In this document: in pieces, positions 7,106 to 14,475 of the stretch | How positions within the stretch are numbered: position 1 is the stretch's first letter | Layout of the letters: each line of letters begins with the position of its first letter | Assembly (NCBI GenBank): GCA_036510735.1 | Contig: DATCDK010000175.1 | Span: 1 to 21,976, forward strand | Direction: 5' to 3' | DNA: 21,976 nucleotides | DNA from: PALSA-607 sp036510735 | GTDB lineage: Bacteria > Actinomycetota > Actinomycetes > Acidothermales > Acidothermaceae | The notes under the pieces: model-generated | Databases searched by the model: none | Seen by the model: the letters and a program-made list of their open reading frames with translations, nothing else | Told to the model about the DNA's origin: nothing | Program-made: the position numbers and the translations under genes

Positions 7106-8415
7106 GCGGTGCGGCCGAGATCGTCGACTACGAAGAGCTCGCTCGCATGTCATCGGTATGGGGCGAGGCTGCGGCGTCGATGGCGCGCACCGGGTTCCAC
7201 GTCGCCGCGCTCGCTGGCTCGTCCGAGCTGCTGGCGGGCGCGATGTTCGACCCGATGGGTGCCGCTCGAGCCGAAGCGGGCATTCTGTGCGCCGCAGTCG
7301 GGCCGCGCGGCCTGGCTGCCCTGAGCGCCGGCCTGGAGGTCGACTCCGTACTCCTCAAAGCCGTTATCGCCAAGGAGCAGTACGTCGACGACCTGCCGTT
7401 GCACCAGGTCGCGGCGCTCGAGCGATGGCTCGTCGCGTTGCCGCTGGAGTTGACGCTCGATCCCAGCCGCGCACTGCGTGACGGCACTCGCGATACCGCG
7501 GCGCTCGCCAACGCGATCACCGGCTACGCGGCTCCGCACACGCAGGCACTGCTCGAGTTGTTCGCGCCCTCCCGTCGATTTCGTCTCGACGTCGCGCAGC
7601 ATCGGCCGATGTCCGTTGATCCCGTGTTCGGCTTGCCGCTTGCGCTGATGGTTCCTGGTAACGAGCGAACAGGCGGCAGTGTCTCGATATCGAGATACGC
7701 GCCTTTGTGGGGCCGCCAGCCGCCGCCGTCCATTGGCTCGATGTTCGATCGGGTCGGCGATCTCGAGGATCAGCCGGCGGCTTCGATCGCGGTCCAGCGG
7801 GTGGCGGGCACAGACGGTATTGCGCGCTACGTCGTCGTCCTCTCGGGCATGCGAAGCATGACCAACACCTCAGACCCCGAGGATCTGCTTGGGTCTGGCG
7901 CGGCAGTCGTCGCCACGACGACGAACTACACAACGTGTGTGCGGGAGGCGATTGACGCCGCACTCGTTCCGCGCGGCGCCGAGGTGTTGCTAGTGGGGCA
8001 CAGCGAGGGTGGCATCGTCGCGATGGATCTGGCCGGCGATCCAGCGTTCAACGGCGGCCGGGTCCGGGTGATGCAGGTGGTGGCAGCGGGATCGCCGATC
8101 AGCTCCAAGCCAGTTGCCGGGGGCAGCGGCACCCGGGTCCTGAGCATCGAAAACGTGAACGACATCGTGACCCACCTCGATGCCGCCGACCCGCCGGCGT
8201 CCCATCAGAGCGTTGAGCGGTTGACCTATCGATTCGCCGACGACGAGCACAACATCGTGGCCAGCCACGACGTGTCGCTCTACGCCCGCCAGGCAGCGGG
8301 CCTGGCTGGCTCCCCGAACCCGCTCATGATCGACGTCCAGGCAGGTTTACGCCCGTTTATGGGCGGTTCGGCGACGACGACGGTGTTCACCCTGCATGAT
8401 CGCGTGACGCCCTGA
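7102..8415 (+). CDS. Alpha/beta hydrolase partnered with the WXG100-like protein
   Basis: A 437-residue protein. The first ~170 residues are helical and Ala-rich without a recognised domain. The second half is an alpha/beta hydrolase: YVVVLSG strand (243-249), nucleophile elbow VGHSEGG (298-304) with Ser301, Asp354 in ENVNDIVTHLD as the likely acid, and His383 or His389 near the end as the base. This suggests a serine esterase, lipase or thioesterase; the substrate is unknown. No classical signal peptide is seen, so if it is exported it may use the helical N-terminus or its partner. The GTG start lies inside the preceding stop (GTGA), indicating translational coupling. Confidence 0.78.
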   Translation: MSGAAEIVDYEELARMSSVWGEAAASMARTGFHVAALAGSSELLAGAMFDPMGAARAEAGILCAAVGPRGLAALSAGLEVDSVLLKAVIAKEQYVDDLPLHQVAALERWLVALPLELTLDPSRALRDGTRDTAALANAITGYAAPHTQALLELFAPSRRFRLDVAQHRPMSVDPVFGLPLALMVPGNERTGGSVSISRYAPLWGRQPPPSIGSMFDRVGDLEDQPAASIAVQRVAGTDGIARYVVVLSGMRSMTNTSDPEDLLGSGAAVVATTTNYTTCVREAIDAALVPRGAEVLLVGHSEGGIVAMDLAGDPAFNGGRVRVMQVVAAGSPISSKPVAGGSGTRVLSIENVNDIVTHLDAADPPASHQSVERLTYRFADDEHNIVASHDVSLYARQAAGLAGSPNPLMIDVQAGLRPFMGGSATTTVFTLHDRVTP

Positions 8416-8450
8416 GCCGCCGGGCGCCCGACGATGGCGGTTGCCGTGGC

Positions 8451-8456
8451 TACAAT
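8451..8456 (+). promoter_or_regulatory. Possible -10 box upstream of the principal sigma gene
   Basis: TACAAT, 73 bases before the first possible GTG, in the 113-base gap between the hydrolase and sigma genes. At a 17-base spacing the -35 is poor (CCGACG, 8428-8433). I see no other clear element in this gap apart from a short CCGGG/CCGG-type hairpin. Confidence 0.3.
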
Positions 8457-8528
8457 GGCGAGACCATGCCCGACCGGGTTCCGGCCCAGCGGTACTGATC
8501 CGCGAGCCAATATGTCCAGACGACGAGC

Positions 8529-9911
8529 GTGGCACTGAAGACCGCGGCCATGAGCCGGACCGAAGACGCGATTACGAGCGCCAAGACCATGGGAGTTACC
8601 ACGAAGGCCAGGGGCAATCTCAACGCCGCGACAGACGTGTCTGAACCCACAAGCAACGGCCGGTCGCCGGCAAAGTCGGCCGCGGGGAAGGCCGGTAAGA
8701 CGGCTCCCGTCGCGTTGGTGGTCGACCCGGCCATCGTCGCTGACCTCGCCCCCGACCCCGAGGCGGACGTCGATCCCGACGTTTTCGCTGACGACGTCGT
8801 GCTCGAAGTCGACCTCGTCGATGTCGAAGTCGACATCGCTGGGGTGGACGTCGACATCGTTGCCGATGCCGTCGACCCCGTCGATCCGGCCGCCGCGATC
8901 GTCGTCGGCGACGCAGTCGAGGAAGTCGATGACGACGACGAGCCCGTGGAGGTCGTCGTCGAGGACGACGGCGAGCCCCAGGCTCAGCTGGTCAGTGCCG
9001 GCGCTACCGCCGACCCGGTCAAGGACTACCTGAAGCAGATCGGCAAGGTGCCGCTGCTCAACGCCGAGCAGGAAGTCGAGCTCGCGAAGCGCATCGAGGC
9101 CGGACTCTTCGCCGAGGAGAAGCTCAACTCGGGTGAGAAGCTCACGGTCAAGCTCCGCAAGGAGTTCGAGTGGATCGCCGAAGATGGCCGGCGGGCGAAG
9201 AACCACCTTCTGGAAGCCAACCTCCGGCTGGTCGTCTCGCTCGCGAAGCGCTACACCGGTCGCGGCATGCTCTTCCTCGACCTGATCCAAGAGGGCAACC
9301 TCGGGCTCATCAGGGCCGTCGAGAAGTTCGACTACACCAAGGGCTACAAGTTCTCGACGTACGCCACGTGGTGGATTCGCCAGGCGATCACTCGCGCGAT
9401 GGCCGACCAGGCGCGCACCATCCGGATCCCGGTGCACATGGTCGAGGTCATCAACAAGCTCGCGCGCGTCCAGCGTCAGATGTTGCAGGACCTCGGACGC
9501 GAACCGACTCCCGAGGAGCTGGCCGCCGAACTCGATATGACTCCCGAGAAGGTCATCGAAGTCCAGAAGTACGGGCGCGAGCCGATCAGTTTGCACACGC
9601 CGCTCGGAGAAGACGGCGACAGCGAATTCGGCGACCTCATCGAGGACTCCGAAGCCATCGTGCCCGCCGAGGCGGTGTCGTTCACCTTGCTGCAGGAACA
9701 GCTGCACTCCGTGCTCGACACCTTGTCTGAGCGCGAGGCCGGCGTCGTATCGATGCGCTTCGGCCTCACCGACGGTCAGCCCAAGACGCTCGACGAGATC
9801 GGCAAGGTCTACGGAGTCACCCGCGAGCGGATCCGTCAGATCGAGTCGAAGACCATGTCGAAGCTGCGGCACCCGTCGCGCTCGCAGGTATTGCGCGACT
9901 ATCTCGACTAA
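8529..9911 (+). CDS. sigA: Principal RNA polymerase sigma factor (SigA/HrdB/RpoD)
   Basis: The housekeeping sigma factor that directs RNA polymerase to most promoters. Counting from GTG 8529 (460 residues): region 1.2 about 161-198 (DPVKDYLKQIGKVPLL), region 2 about 227-303 (LIQEGNLGLIRAVEKFDY and YATWWIRQAITRA for core and -10 contact), region 3 about 304-382, region 4 about 387-460 with the helix-turn-helix TLDEIGKVYGVTRERIRQIE for the -35. The region before 1.2 lacks recognisable sigma 1.1. It is a basic Ala/Lys stretch followed by an acidic Asp/Val-rich tract (about 75-149). Starts at ATG 8550 or 8589 are equally possible because none has a convincing Shine-Dalgarno sequence. It ends 6 bases from a convergent gene, with no visible terminator. 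Confidence 0.97.
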   Translation: MALKTAAMSRTEDAITSAKTMGVTTKARGNLNAATDVSEPTSNGRSPAKSAAGKAGKTAPVALVVDPAIVADLAPDPEADVDPDVFADDVVLEVDLVDVEVDIAGVDVDIVADAVDPVDPAAAIVVGDAVEEVDDDDEPVEVVVEDDGEPQAQLVSAGATADPVKDYLKQIGKVPLLNAEQEVELAKRIEAGLFAEEKLNSGEKLTVKLRKEFEWIAEDGRRAKNHLLEANLRLVVSLAKRYTGRGMLFLDLIQEGNLGLIRAVEKFDYTKGYKFSTYATWWIRQAITRAMADQARTIRIPVHMVEVINKLARVQRQMLQDLGREPTPEELAAELDMTPEKVIEVQKYGREPISLHTPLGEDGDSEFGDLIEDSEAIVPAEAVSFTLLQEQLHSVLDTLSEREAGVVSMRFGLTDGQPKTLDEIGKVYGVTRERIRQIESKTMSKLRHPSRSQVLRDYLD

Positions 9912-9917
9912 GACCGA

Positions 9918-11810
9918 TCAGAACCCGAGCAACTGATCGATCGTCGTCTGCACGCCGGTCGAGATCGCCGCGGTGCCTCCGAAGAGACTGCTGCTCGCCA
10001 GGCCTGATCGAACCGCGCTCAGGTAGTTGCTTGTCGAGGCCGGCACGTACGTCGGGTAGGTCAGCAGAATCGGACCTCCCAGTCGGGCGAGGTAGGCACC
10101 TCCCGACATGGCGTCGGCGAACGTCGCTCCACTGGCCACGCCGACGGACAGTGGCGCGGTGAAGAACGTCGCGGCCACCGACGCGGCGGTCGACATGCGG
10201 TCGGCGCCGACGATCCGAGTTGCGGCGCCATCTGCGGCGGCAGCGGGGCCACCGACGGCGTAGACGGTGCCGATGTGGGCGTTCAGATAAGAGCGGGTGA
10301 TCGACGGCATCGACGCGCCGTCGGTGAGCAGCACGACTCCGCTCATATGTGCAGCCGCCGGCCCTGCCGACAAAGCGTCAGGAAAGTTGATGCCGGTGGC
10401 GAGGAACACGGTGCTACGCCCGCCGAGAACATTGGCCACAGCCACCGCCGTCGCGTACCGGTCGGATCCACCGATGCGGTCCGTGGTGTAGCCCAACGTT
10501 TGTAGTGTCGTCTCGACGCTCGTCGGGATCGCCGACGTGCTGCCGATCAGATACACGGTTCCATGCGCACCGAGCACCCGGCTGATCTCGTTCCGGGTTA
10601 TCGTCGGCAACGACCCACCCTGCACGAAGAGCAGCGGGCCCCGCGTCGTTGCGGCCAGCGGCGCGGCGACCAGGGCGTCGGGGAAGTCGTCGGAGCGGGC
10701 AAGCACAACGGCGCCTGCCCCACCGCTTGGGAAGTTCAGCTGCGACACCGCGACTGCGGTGCCGATGCGGTCAGAGCCTGCGGCGCGAATCGGCGACGTC
10801 CGCGCGACGACGGTGATGGTGCCCGACGTCCCGGTGATCGACGAAGTGACCGTGTCGGTTGCCTTCACGACGCGGCTGCCGATCGTTCGCAGCGTGGCAC
10901 TGAAGTTTCCGACGCCGTTCGTCAGTTTGGCGTTCGCGCTAAGCGTTGCCGAGGTATCGGTCGACGTAAGGTGCACGGTGCCGCCATACGCCGTGACCGT
11001 GTTCTGGTAAGCGTCCTTCGCAGTCACGCTGACGACGAAGGCCAGGCCGGGGGTCGACGAGGTCGGCGTAGTCAGCAGAAAGTGCGTCGTCACGGCGGGG
11101 GTTACGGTGATCGTCGTCGTTGTGCCTGAGGTCCCCGAATTCGCAATATCTGTAGCGGTGACGCTCTGAGAGCCCGCGGTCTTCAGTGTCACGGTGAAGG
11201 CATGCTGGCCGCTCGATAGCGTCGAGTTCGCCGGCAACGCGGCGGCCGAATCGCTACTGGTCAACCTGACCGTTCCGGCGTAGCCAGTCACGACATTTCC
11301 GCTGCCATCGAGGGCTTTCACGGTTACCACGAACGAATTGCCCGCTGTTGCGGTGGCCACCGCGGTCGCTGACAGGTGTGTCGTGCTCTGCGTGACGCTC
11401 ACCGAACCCGATGTGCCGGTGATCGACGACGTGTTGGTGTCGGTGACCGTCACGTGCTTGCTGCCGGCGGCAGAAAACCGGACGCTGAAGCTGCCGACTC
11501 CGCCAGAGAACGTCGAGTCCCCCGGGAGCACGGCGCCGGCGTCGTTCGAGGTGAAATGCACGGTACCCGCGTAGGTCGTCACGACCGCGTTGCTGCTATC
11601 CAGCGCGGTCACGGTGACGGTCACCGCGTTGCCGACGGTCGCGCTCGCGGGCGCACTCACCGAGAAGTGGGTGGCGGTCGCCGCGTTCGCGACGCCTGTC
11701 GCGAAAAATGAGATCGGGACGGCGATCAGTGCCGTCGCGACGAAGCGTGCGTATCTGCCGGCTCGCGACTTCGCTCGAACCGACGGCCGTGGTGTCGTGA
11801 CGTCACTCAT
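9918..11810 (-). CDS. Secreted surface protein: three Ig-like repeats plus three CWB2 cell-wall-binding repeats
   Basis: A 630-residue exported protein. The signal peptide (residues 1-43) has a basic RAKSRAGRYAR stretch, a hydrophobic core and cleavage after VANA. Three homologous ~95-residue Ig-like repeats start near 46, 144 and 242, each opening T-H-[FL], then AGTV.[FL]TS.D or YGGTVHLTSTD, and closing with TGTSG or similar; they probably form a rigid stalk. Three cell wall binding type 2 repeats follow (about 341-630), each starting R-x-x-G-[SA]-D-R (341-348, 445-452, 532-539); this family attaches proteins non-covalently to the wall. ATG 11810 is chosen because GGGGGAA lies just upstream and it gives a proper signal peptide. 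The role is probably adhesion or envelope architecture; there is no catalytic domain. Confidence 0.88.
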   Translation of the reverse strand: MSDVTTPRPSVRAKSRAGRYARFVATALIAVPISFFATGVANAATATHFSVSAPASATVGNAVTVTVTALDSSNAVVTTYAGTVHFTSNDAGAVLPGDSTFSGGVGSFSVRFSAAGSKHVTVTDTNTSSITGTSGSVSVTQSTTHLSATAVATATAGNSFVVTVKALDGSGNVVTGYAGTVRLTSSDSAAALPANSTLSSGQHAFTVTLKTAGSQSVTATDIANSGTSGTTTTITVTPAVTTHFLLTTPTSSTPGLAFVVSVTAKDAYQNTVTAYGGTVHLTSTDTSATLSANAKLTNGVGNFSATLRTIGSRVVKATDTVTSSITGTSGTITVVARTSPIRAAGSDRIGTAVAVSQLNFPSGGAGAVVLARSDDFPDALVAAPLAATTRGPLLFVQGGSLPTITRNEISRVLGAHGTVYLIGSTSAIPTSVETTLQTLGYTTDRIGGSDRYATAVAVANVLGGRSTVFLATGINFPDALSAGPAAAHMSGVVLLTDGASMPSITRSYLNAHIGTVYAVGGPAAAADGAATRIVGADRMSTAASVAATFFTAPLSVGVASGATFADAMSGGAYLARLGGPILLTYPTYVPASTSNYLSAVRSGLASSSLFGGTAAISTGVQTTIDQLLGF

Positions 11811-11827
11811 CGTTCCCCCGCTTGATC

Positions 11828-11853
11828 GTGGGCTGCCCAGTAGTGGGCTGCCC
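11828..11853. repeat. Two tandem copies of an 11-base near-palindrome in the leader of the CWB2 gene
   Basis: GTGGGCTGCCC occurs at 11828-11838 and 11843-11853, 15 bases apart. Each copy has a GGGC-T-GCCC palindromic core. On the minus strand they lie 18-43 bases before the CWB2 ATG. They could be adjacent protein sites or small leader hairpins. Confidence 0.5.
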
Positions 11854-11932
11854 GACTGGCTCGAGTCGCGCCATAAGACGCGGGCCGAGACCGATTGGTT
11901 ACGCGACCGCCGCACACGTTAACCAGGTTTGT

Positions 11933-11971
11933 GGCGCCCGGCTAGCCCCGGGGGAGACGCGACCGGGCGCC
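11933..11971. other. Hairpin with 9-bp perfect arms in the CWB2/charged-protein intergenic region
   Basis: GGCGCCCGG (11933-11941) pairs perfectly with CCGGGCGCC (11963-11971) around a 21-base loop that itself contains CCCCGGGG. No T-tract follows on either strand. It sits in the 281-base gap between the divergent genes starting at 11810 and 12092 and could be a structured leader for the CWB2 mRNA. I could not match it to a known riboswitch. Confidence 0.45.
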
Positions 11972-12043
11972 TCAGCACATAGTCGCCGCCGGACCTGAAG
12001 GCTTCGTTAACCGCGGCCGTTCGTTTTGTCTATTGTGTGGCTG

Positions 12044-12064
12044 TCTTGGTATTCATAGCCAAGA
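12044..12064. promoter_or_regulatory. Inverted repeat upstream of the heptad-repeat gene
   Basis: TCTTGG (12044-12049) and CCAAGA (12059-12064) are complementary around 9 A/T-rich bases (TATTCATAG), 28 bases before the ATG at 12092. The surrounding ~40 bases are unusually A/T-rich for this window (TTTTGTCTATTGTGTGG) and probably hold the promoter. A TTGTCT-18-TATTCA pair is possible, in which case the repeat overlaps the -10 box. Confidence 0.35.
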
Positions 12065-12091
12065 AGGTGCTTTAGGGCCTAGTTTGCGAGT

Positions 12092-12631
12092 ATGGATGGA
12101 CCTGGCGACCTCGAGCAGCGCAAAGCCATGCTCGACGCAGCCGAACGCGGCCTGGCGCTGCTCGGTGAGAAAGCCGTCACGGAGGAGTGGCCCGCTGACG
12201 AGCGGGCGGCGCTTGCCGACGAGCGCGACACGGTCGCCGATGAGAACGACGTCGTCGCGGTGGCCCTCGATGGCCGCGCGGACCGCCGGGATTTCGACGC
12301 GGCGCTGCGCCAGGCCGAAACAGACCTGCGCACCAAAAACGGGGCCGTGGTGGAGCCTCCCGCGGACAACTCATCGTTCGGCGTCTACATGGCGGCGTTG
12401 GACCGCAAGGGCACCGTGGCCGACCGCAAGAGTTCCGCCTCCGACCGGAAGAGGTCCGCGGCCGACCGGAAGATTGCGGCCGGTGCCCGCCGCCGGGCAG
12501 CCGACGATCGCGACGAGGCAGGAGCCGAGCGCGCGAAGGCCGAGGGGTCACCGGCCCCAGCCGCGCCGCCGGAGGCTGCGGGCGGCGAGCTCGCCGCGCA
12601 CCGGGAACGGCGTCGCGCGGCGAGAGCCTGA
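12092..12631 (+). CDS. Highly charged heptad-repeat protein, unknown function
   Basis: A 179-residue soluble protein without signal peptide or membrane segment. Two blocks show exact 7-residue periodicity. In residues 35-66, AD(E/R)-type tetrads recur at 35, 42, 49 and 63 (ADERAAL, ADERDTV, ADENDVV, ADRRDFD). In residues 104-141, DRK or a variant recurs every 7 residues (104, 111, 118, 125, then ARR and DRD). Such alternating-charge heptads suit a long coiled coil or stable single helix. Similar DR/ER heptads occur beside signalling domains in other actinobacterial proteins (general recollection). Here no enzymatic or DNA-binding domain is attached; the C-terminus is Ala/Pro- then Arg-rich. 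Third-position G/C is high, supporting expression of this frame. No good Shine-Dalgarno sequence precedes the ATG. Confidence 0.75.
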   Translation: MDGPGDLEQRKAMLDAAERGLALLGEKAVTEEWPADERAALADERDTVADENDVVAVALDGRADRRDFDAALRQAETDLRTKNGAVVEPPADNSSFGVYMAALDRKGTVADRKSSASDRKRSAADRKIAAGARRRAADDRDEAGAERAKAEGSPAPAAPPEAAGGELAAHRERRRAARA

Positions 12632-12636
12632 GGCCT

Positions 12637-12651
12637 AGCCCGGGGAGGGCT
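12637..12651. terminator. Short GC hairpin between convergent genes
   Basis: AGCCC-GGGGA-GGGCT lies between the stop of the heptad gene (12631) and the stop of glpD (12659). It has no T-tract, so it is at best a weak terminator. Confidence 0.3.
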
Positions 12652-12658
12652 GTCGGAC

Positions 12659-14440
12659 CTAGTTCGCTTCCGCTGACTTGATCGACTTCAGGTTTCCCAA
12701 CCGGCCAGTGGCTGCGCCGGGTCCGCGTTCTTCACGAGGGTCGCCTCGCAGCGGAACGATGTCGGGGGCGCCGAGCCTGGCGGCGTCCGCGGTCTGGTCG
12801 TCGGGTTGGCGCTGCGAAGCACGCTCGGCCTCGACTCGCAGCACGTAGTGGTCGACCTCGCGTTCGATAGTGCTGTCGTCCCAATCAAGGACCCCGGCCA
12901 TCAGCATCGCGGCATCGCGCGCGCAACCGGTGCCGCGATCCCATTCCTCTATGGAGATCCTGGTCCGTCGCGTCAGCACGTCATCGAGGTGCAGCGCGCC
13001 CTCATGGCTCGTCGCGTACACGATCTCGGCCCGCAAGTAGTCACTGCCTGACGACACCGGCTCGCCGAGCGTGGCGTCTTCAGCGATGAGATCGAGCAGG
13101 TCGGTAATGCATGATCCGTAGCGATGGAGCAGGTGTTCGATCCGCGTCACGTGCAGCCCGGACGACGCCGCGAGCGCATTTCGCTTGTTCCACAGGGCTT
13201 CGTATCCATCGGCGCCGAGCAGCGCGAGTCGCTCGGTGACCGAGTCGGGCACGCTCGCACTCATGCCGCGACGTGCCACGTCGACGGCGTCCTTGGCCAT
13301 CACGCGGTACGTCGTGTACTTACCGCCTGCGATGACGGTCAAGCCGGGCACCGGTTGGCCGACCGAGTGTTCGCGCGACAGCTTGCTGGTTTGCTCCGAC
13401 TCGCCGGCCAGCAGCGGTCGTAGCCCTGCATAAACGCCCTCGACGTCGTCAGGCCCAAGCGGCGTGCGCAACACCGCGTTGACGTGATCGAGGATGTAGC
13501 TGATGTCGGTACTGCTTGCCGCGGGGTGCACCTTGTCGAGTTCCCAGTCGGTATCGGTGGTGCCGATGATCCAGTGCCGGCCCCACGGAATGACGAACAA
13601 CACGCTTTTCTCGGTGCGCAGGATCAGGCCAGTGTCGAGCTGAATGCGATTACGCGGGACGACGAGGTGCACGCCTTTCGAGGCCCTGACATGGAACCGG
13701 CCGCGTCCGCCGGCCATCTCCTGGGTGTCGTCAGTCCAGACGCCGGTGGCGTTGATGACTTGCTTCGCGCGGATCACGAATTCCACGTCTGTCTCGACGT
13801 CCATGACTCGCGCGCCAACGATCTGCTCGCCCTCGCGGACGAAGCCGATGACACGCGCGCCGCGTGCCACCTTCGCGCCAAGGTGAGCTGCGGTACGAAC
13901 GACGGTGAGCGCGTAGCGCGCGTCGTCCATTTGCGCGTCGTAGTACTGGATCGCTCCGATCAGCGCATCTGACCGCATGCCCGGCGCGAGGCGCAACGCC
14001 CCTTGCCTGCTGAGGTGCCGGTGCCCTGGTACCGATCGCGCGCCGCCCATCCGGTCGTAAAGGAAGATGCCCGACCCGATGTAGAACCGTTCCCAGACTC
14101 GGTGCTGCAGGGGCAGCAGGAACGGCACCGGGCGCACCAGGTGTGGCGCGATTCTGTTCAGGAGAAGGCCACGTTCCTTCAGCGCCTCACGCACGAGTGC
14201 GAAGTTGCGCTGCTCGAGGTAGCGCAGCCCGCCGTGGATCAGTTTGCTTGATCGCGACGACGTGCCGGCCGCCCAGTCATGCGCCTCGACAAGCGCGACG
14301 GTCAGACCGCGCGACACCGCGTCGAGCGCTGCGCCCGCACCGACGATGCCGCCGCCGACGACGAGAAGGTCGAACTCTCCCTGACCCATTTCCTTGAGCA
14401 CGGATTCGCGATAGCGCGGTCCGAGTTGAGCTGACCTCAC
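12659..14440 (-). CDS. glpD: Aerobic glycerol-3-phosphate dehydrogenase
   Basis: A 593-residue FAD enzyme that oxidises glycerol-3-phosphate to dihydroxyacetone phosphate and passes electrons to the quinone pool at the membrane. The dinucleotide-binding motif VVGGGIVGAGAALDA is at about residues 26-40. SRSSKLIHGGLRYLEQ follows, then GGKYTTYR towards the C-terminal part of the catalytic domain, and a DAO_C domain with HRYGS and a Glu/Asp-rich end. Length and order match the family. GTG 14440 is chosen because AGGAG lies 6 bases before it and the resulting N-terminus (RSAQLGPRYRESVLKEM) is typical of actinobacterial GlpD. It is last in the glpF-glpK-glpD operon, 35 bases after glpK. Confidence 0.96.
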   Translation of the reverse strand: MRSAQLGPRYRESVLKEMGQGEFDLLVVGGGIVGAGAALDAVSRGLTVALVEAHDWAAGTSSRSSKLIHGGLRYLEQRNFALVREALKERGLLLNRIAPHLVRPVPFLLPLQHRVWERFYIGSGIFLYDRMGGARSVPGHRHLSRQGALRLAPGMRSDALIGAIQYYDAQMDDARYALTVVRTAAHLGAKVARGARVIGFVREGEQIVGARVMDVETDVEFVIRAKQVINATGVWTDDTQEMAGGRGRFHVRASKGVHLVVPRNRIQLDTGLILRTEKSVLFVIPWGRHWIIGTTDTDWELDKVHPAASSTDISYILDHVNAVLRTPLGPDDVEGVYAGLRPLLAGESEQTSKLSREHSVGQPVPGLTVIAGGKYTTYRVMAKDAVDVARRGMSASVPDSVTERLALLGADGYEALWNKRNALAASSGLHVTRIEHLLHRYGSCITDLLDLIAEDATLGEPVSSGSDYLRAEIVYATSHEGALHLDDVLTRRTRISIEEWDRGTGCARDAAMLMAGVLDWDDSTIEREVDHYVLRVEAERASQRQPDDQTADAARLGAPDIVPLRGDPREERGPGAATGRLGNLKSIKSAEAN

Positions 14441-14475
14441 CTTGTTCTCCTGCCTACCCAGCTCCGCGAGCCGGG

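Noticed and set aside
8280..9872. 530-codon open frame on the minus strand
   Set aside because: Antisense to the sigma factor gene. The Leu/Asp/Val-rich translation mirrors sigma codons and matches no family I know.
11811..11915. Longer start for the CWB2 protein
   Set aside because: The extension would push the signal peptide 35 residues inward, and it contains the tandem palindromes; ATG 11810 has its own GGGGGAA.
11811..12091. Known riboswitch (such as the cyclic-di-AMP ydaO type found upstream of cell-wall genes)
   Set aside because: I looked for the conserved core segments on both strands and could not fit them. Only generic GC hairpins are visible.
12033..12638. 201-codon frame overlapping the heptad-repeat gene
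   Set aside because: The translation is Arg/Pro/Ser/Thr-rich and irregular, while the chosen frame shows exact heptads and a G/C third-position bias.
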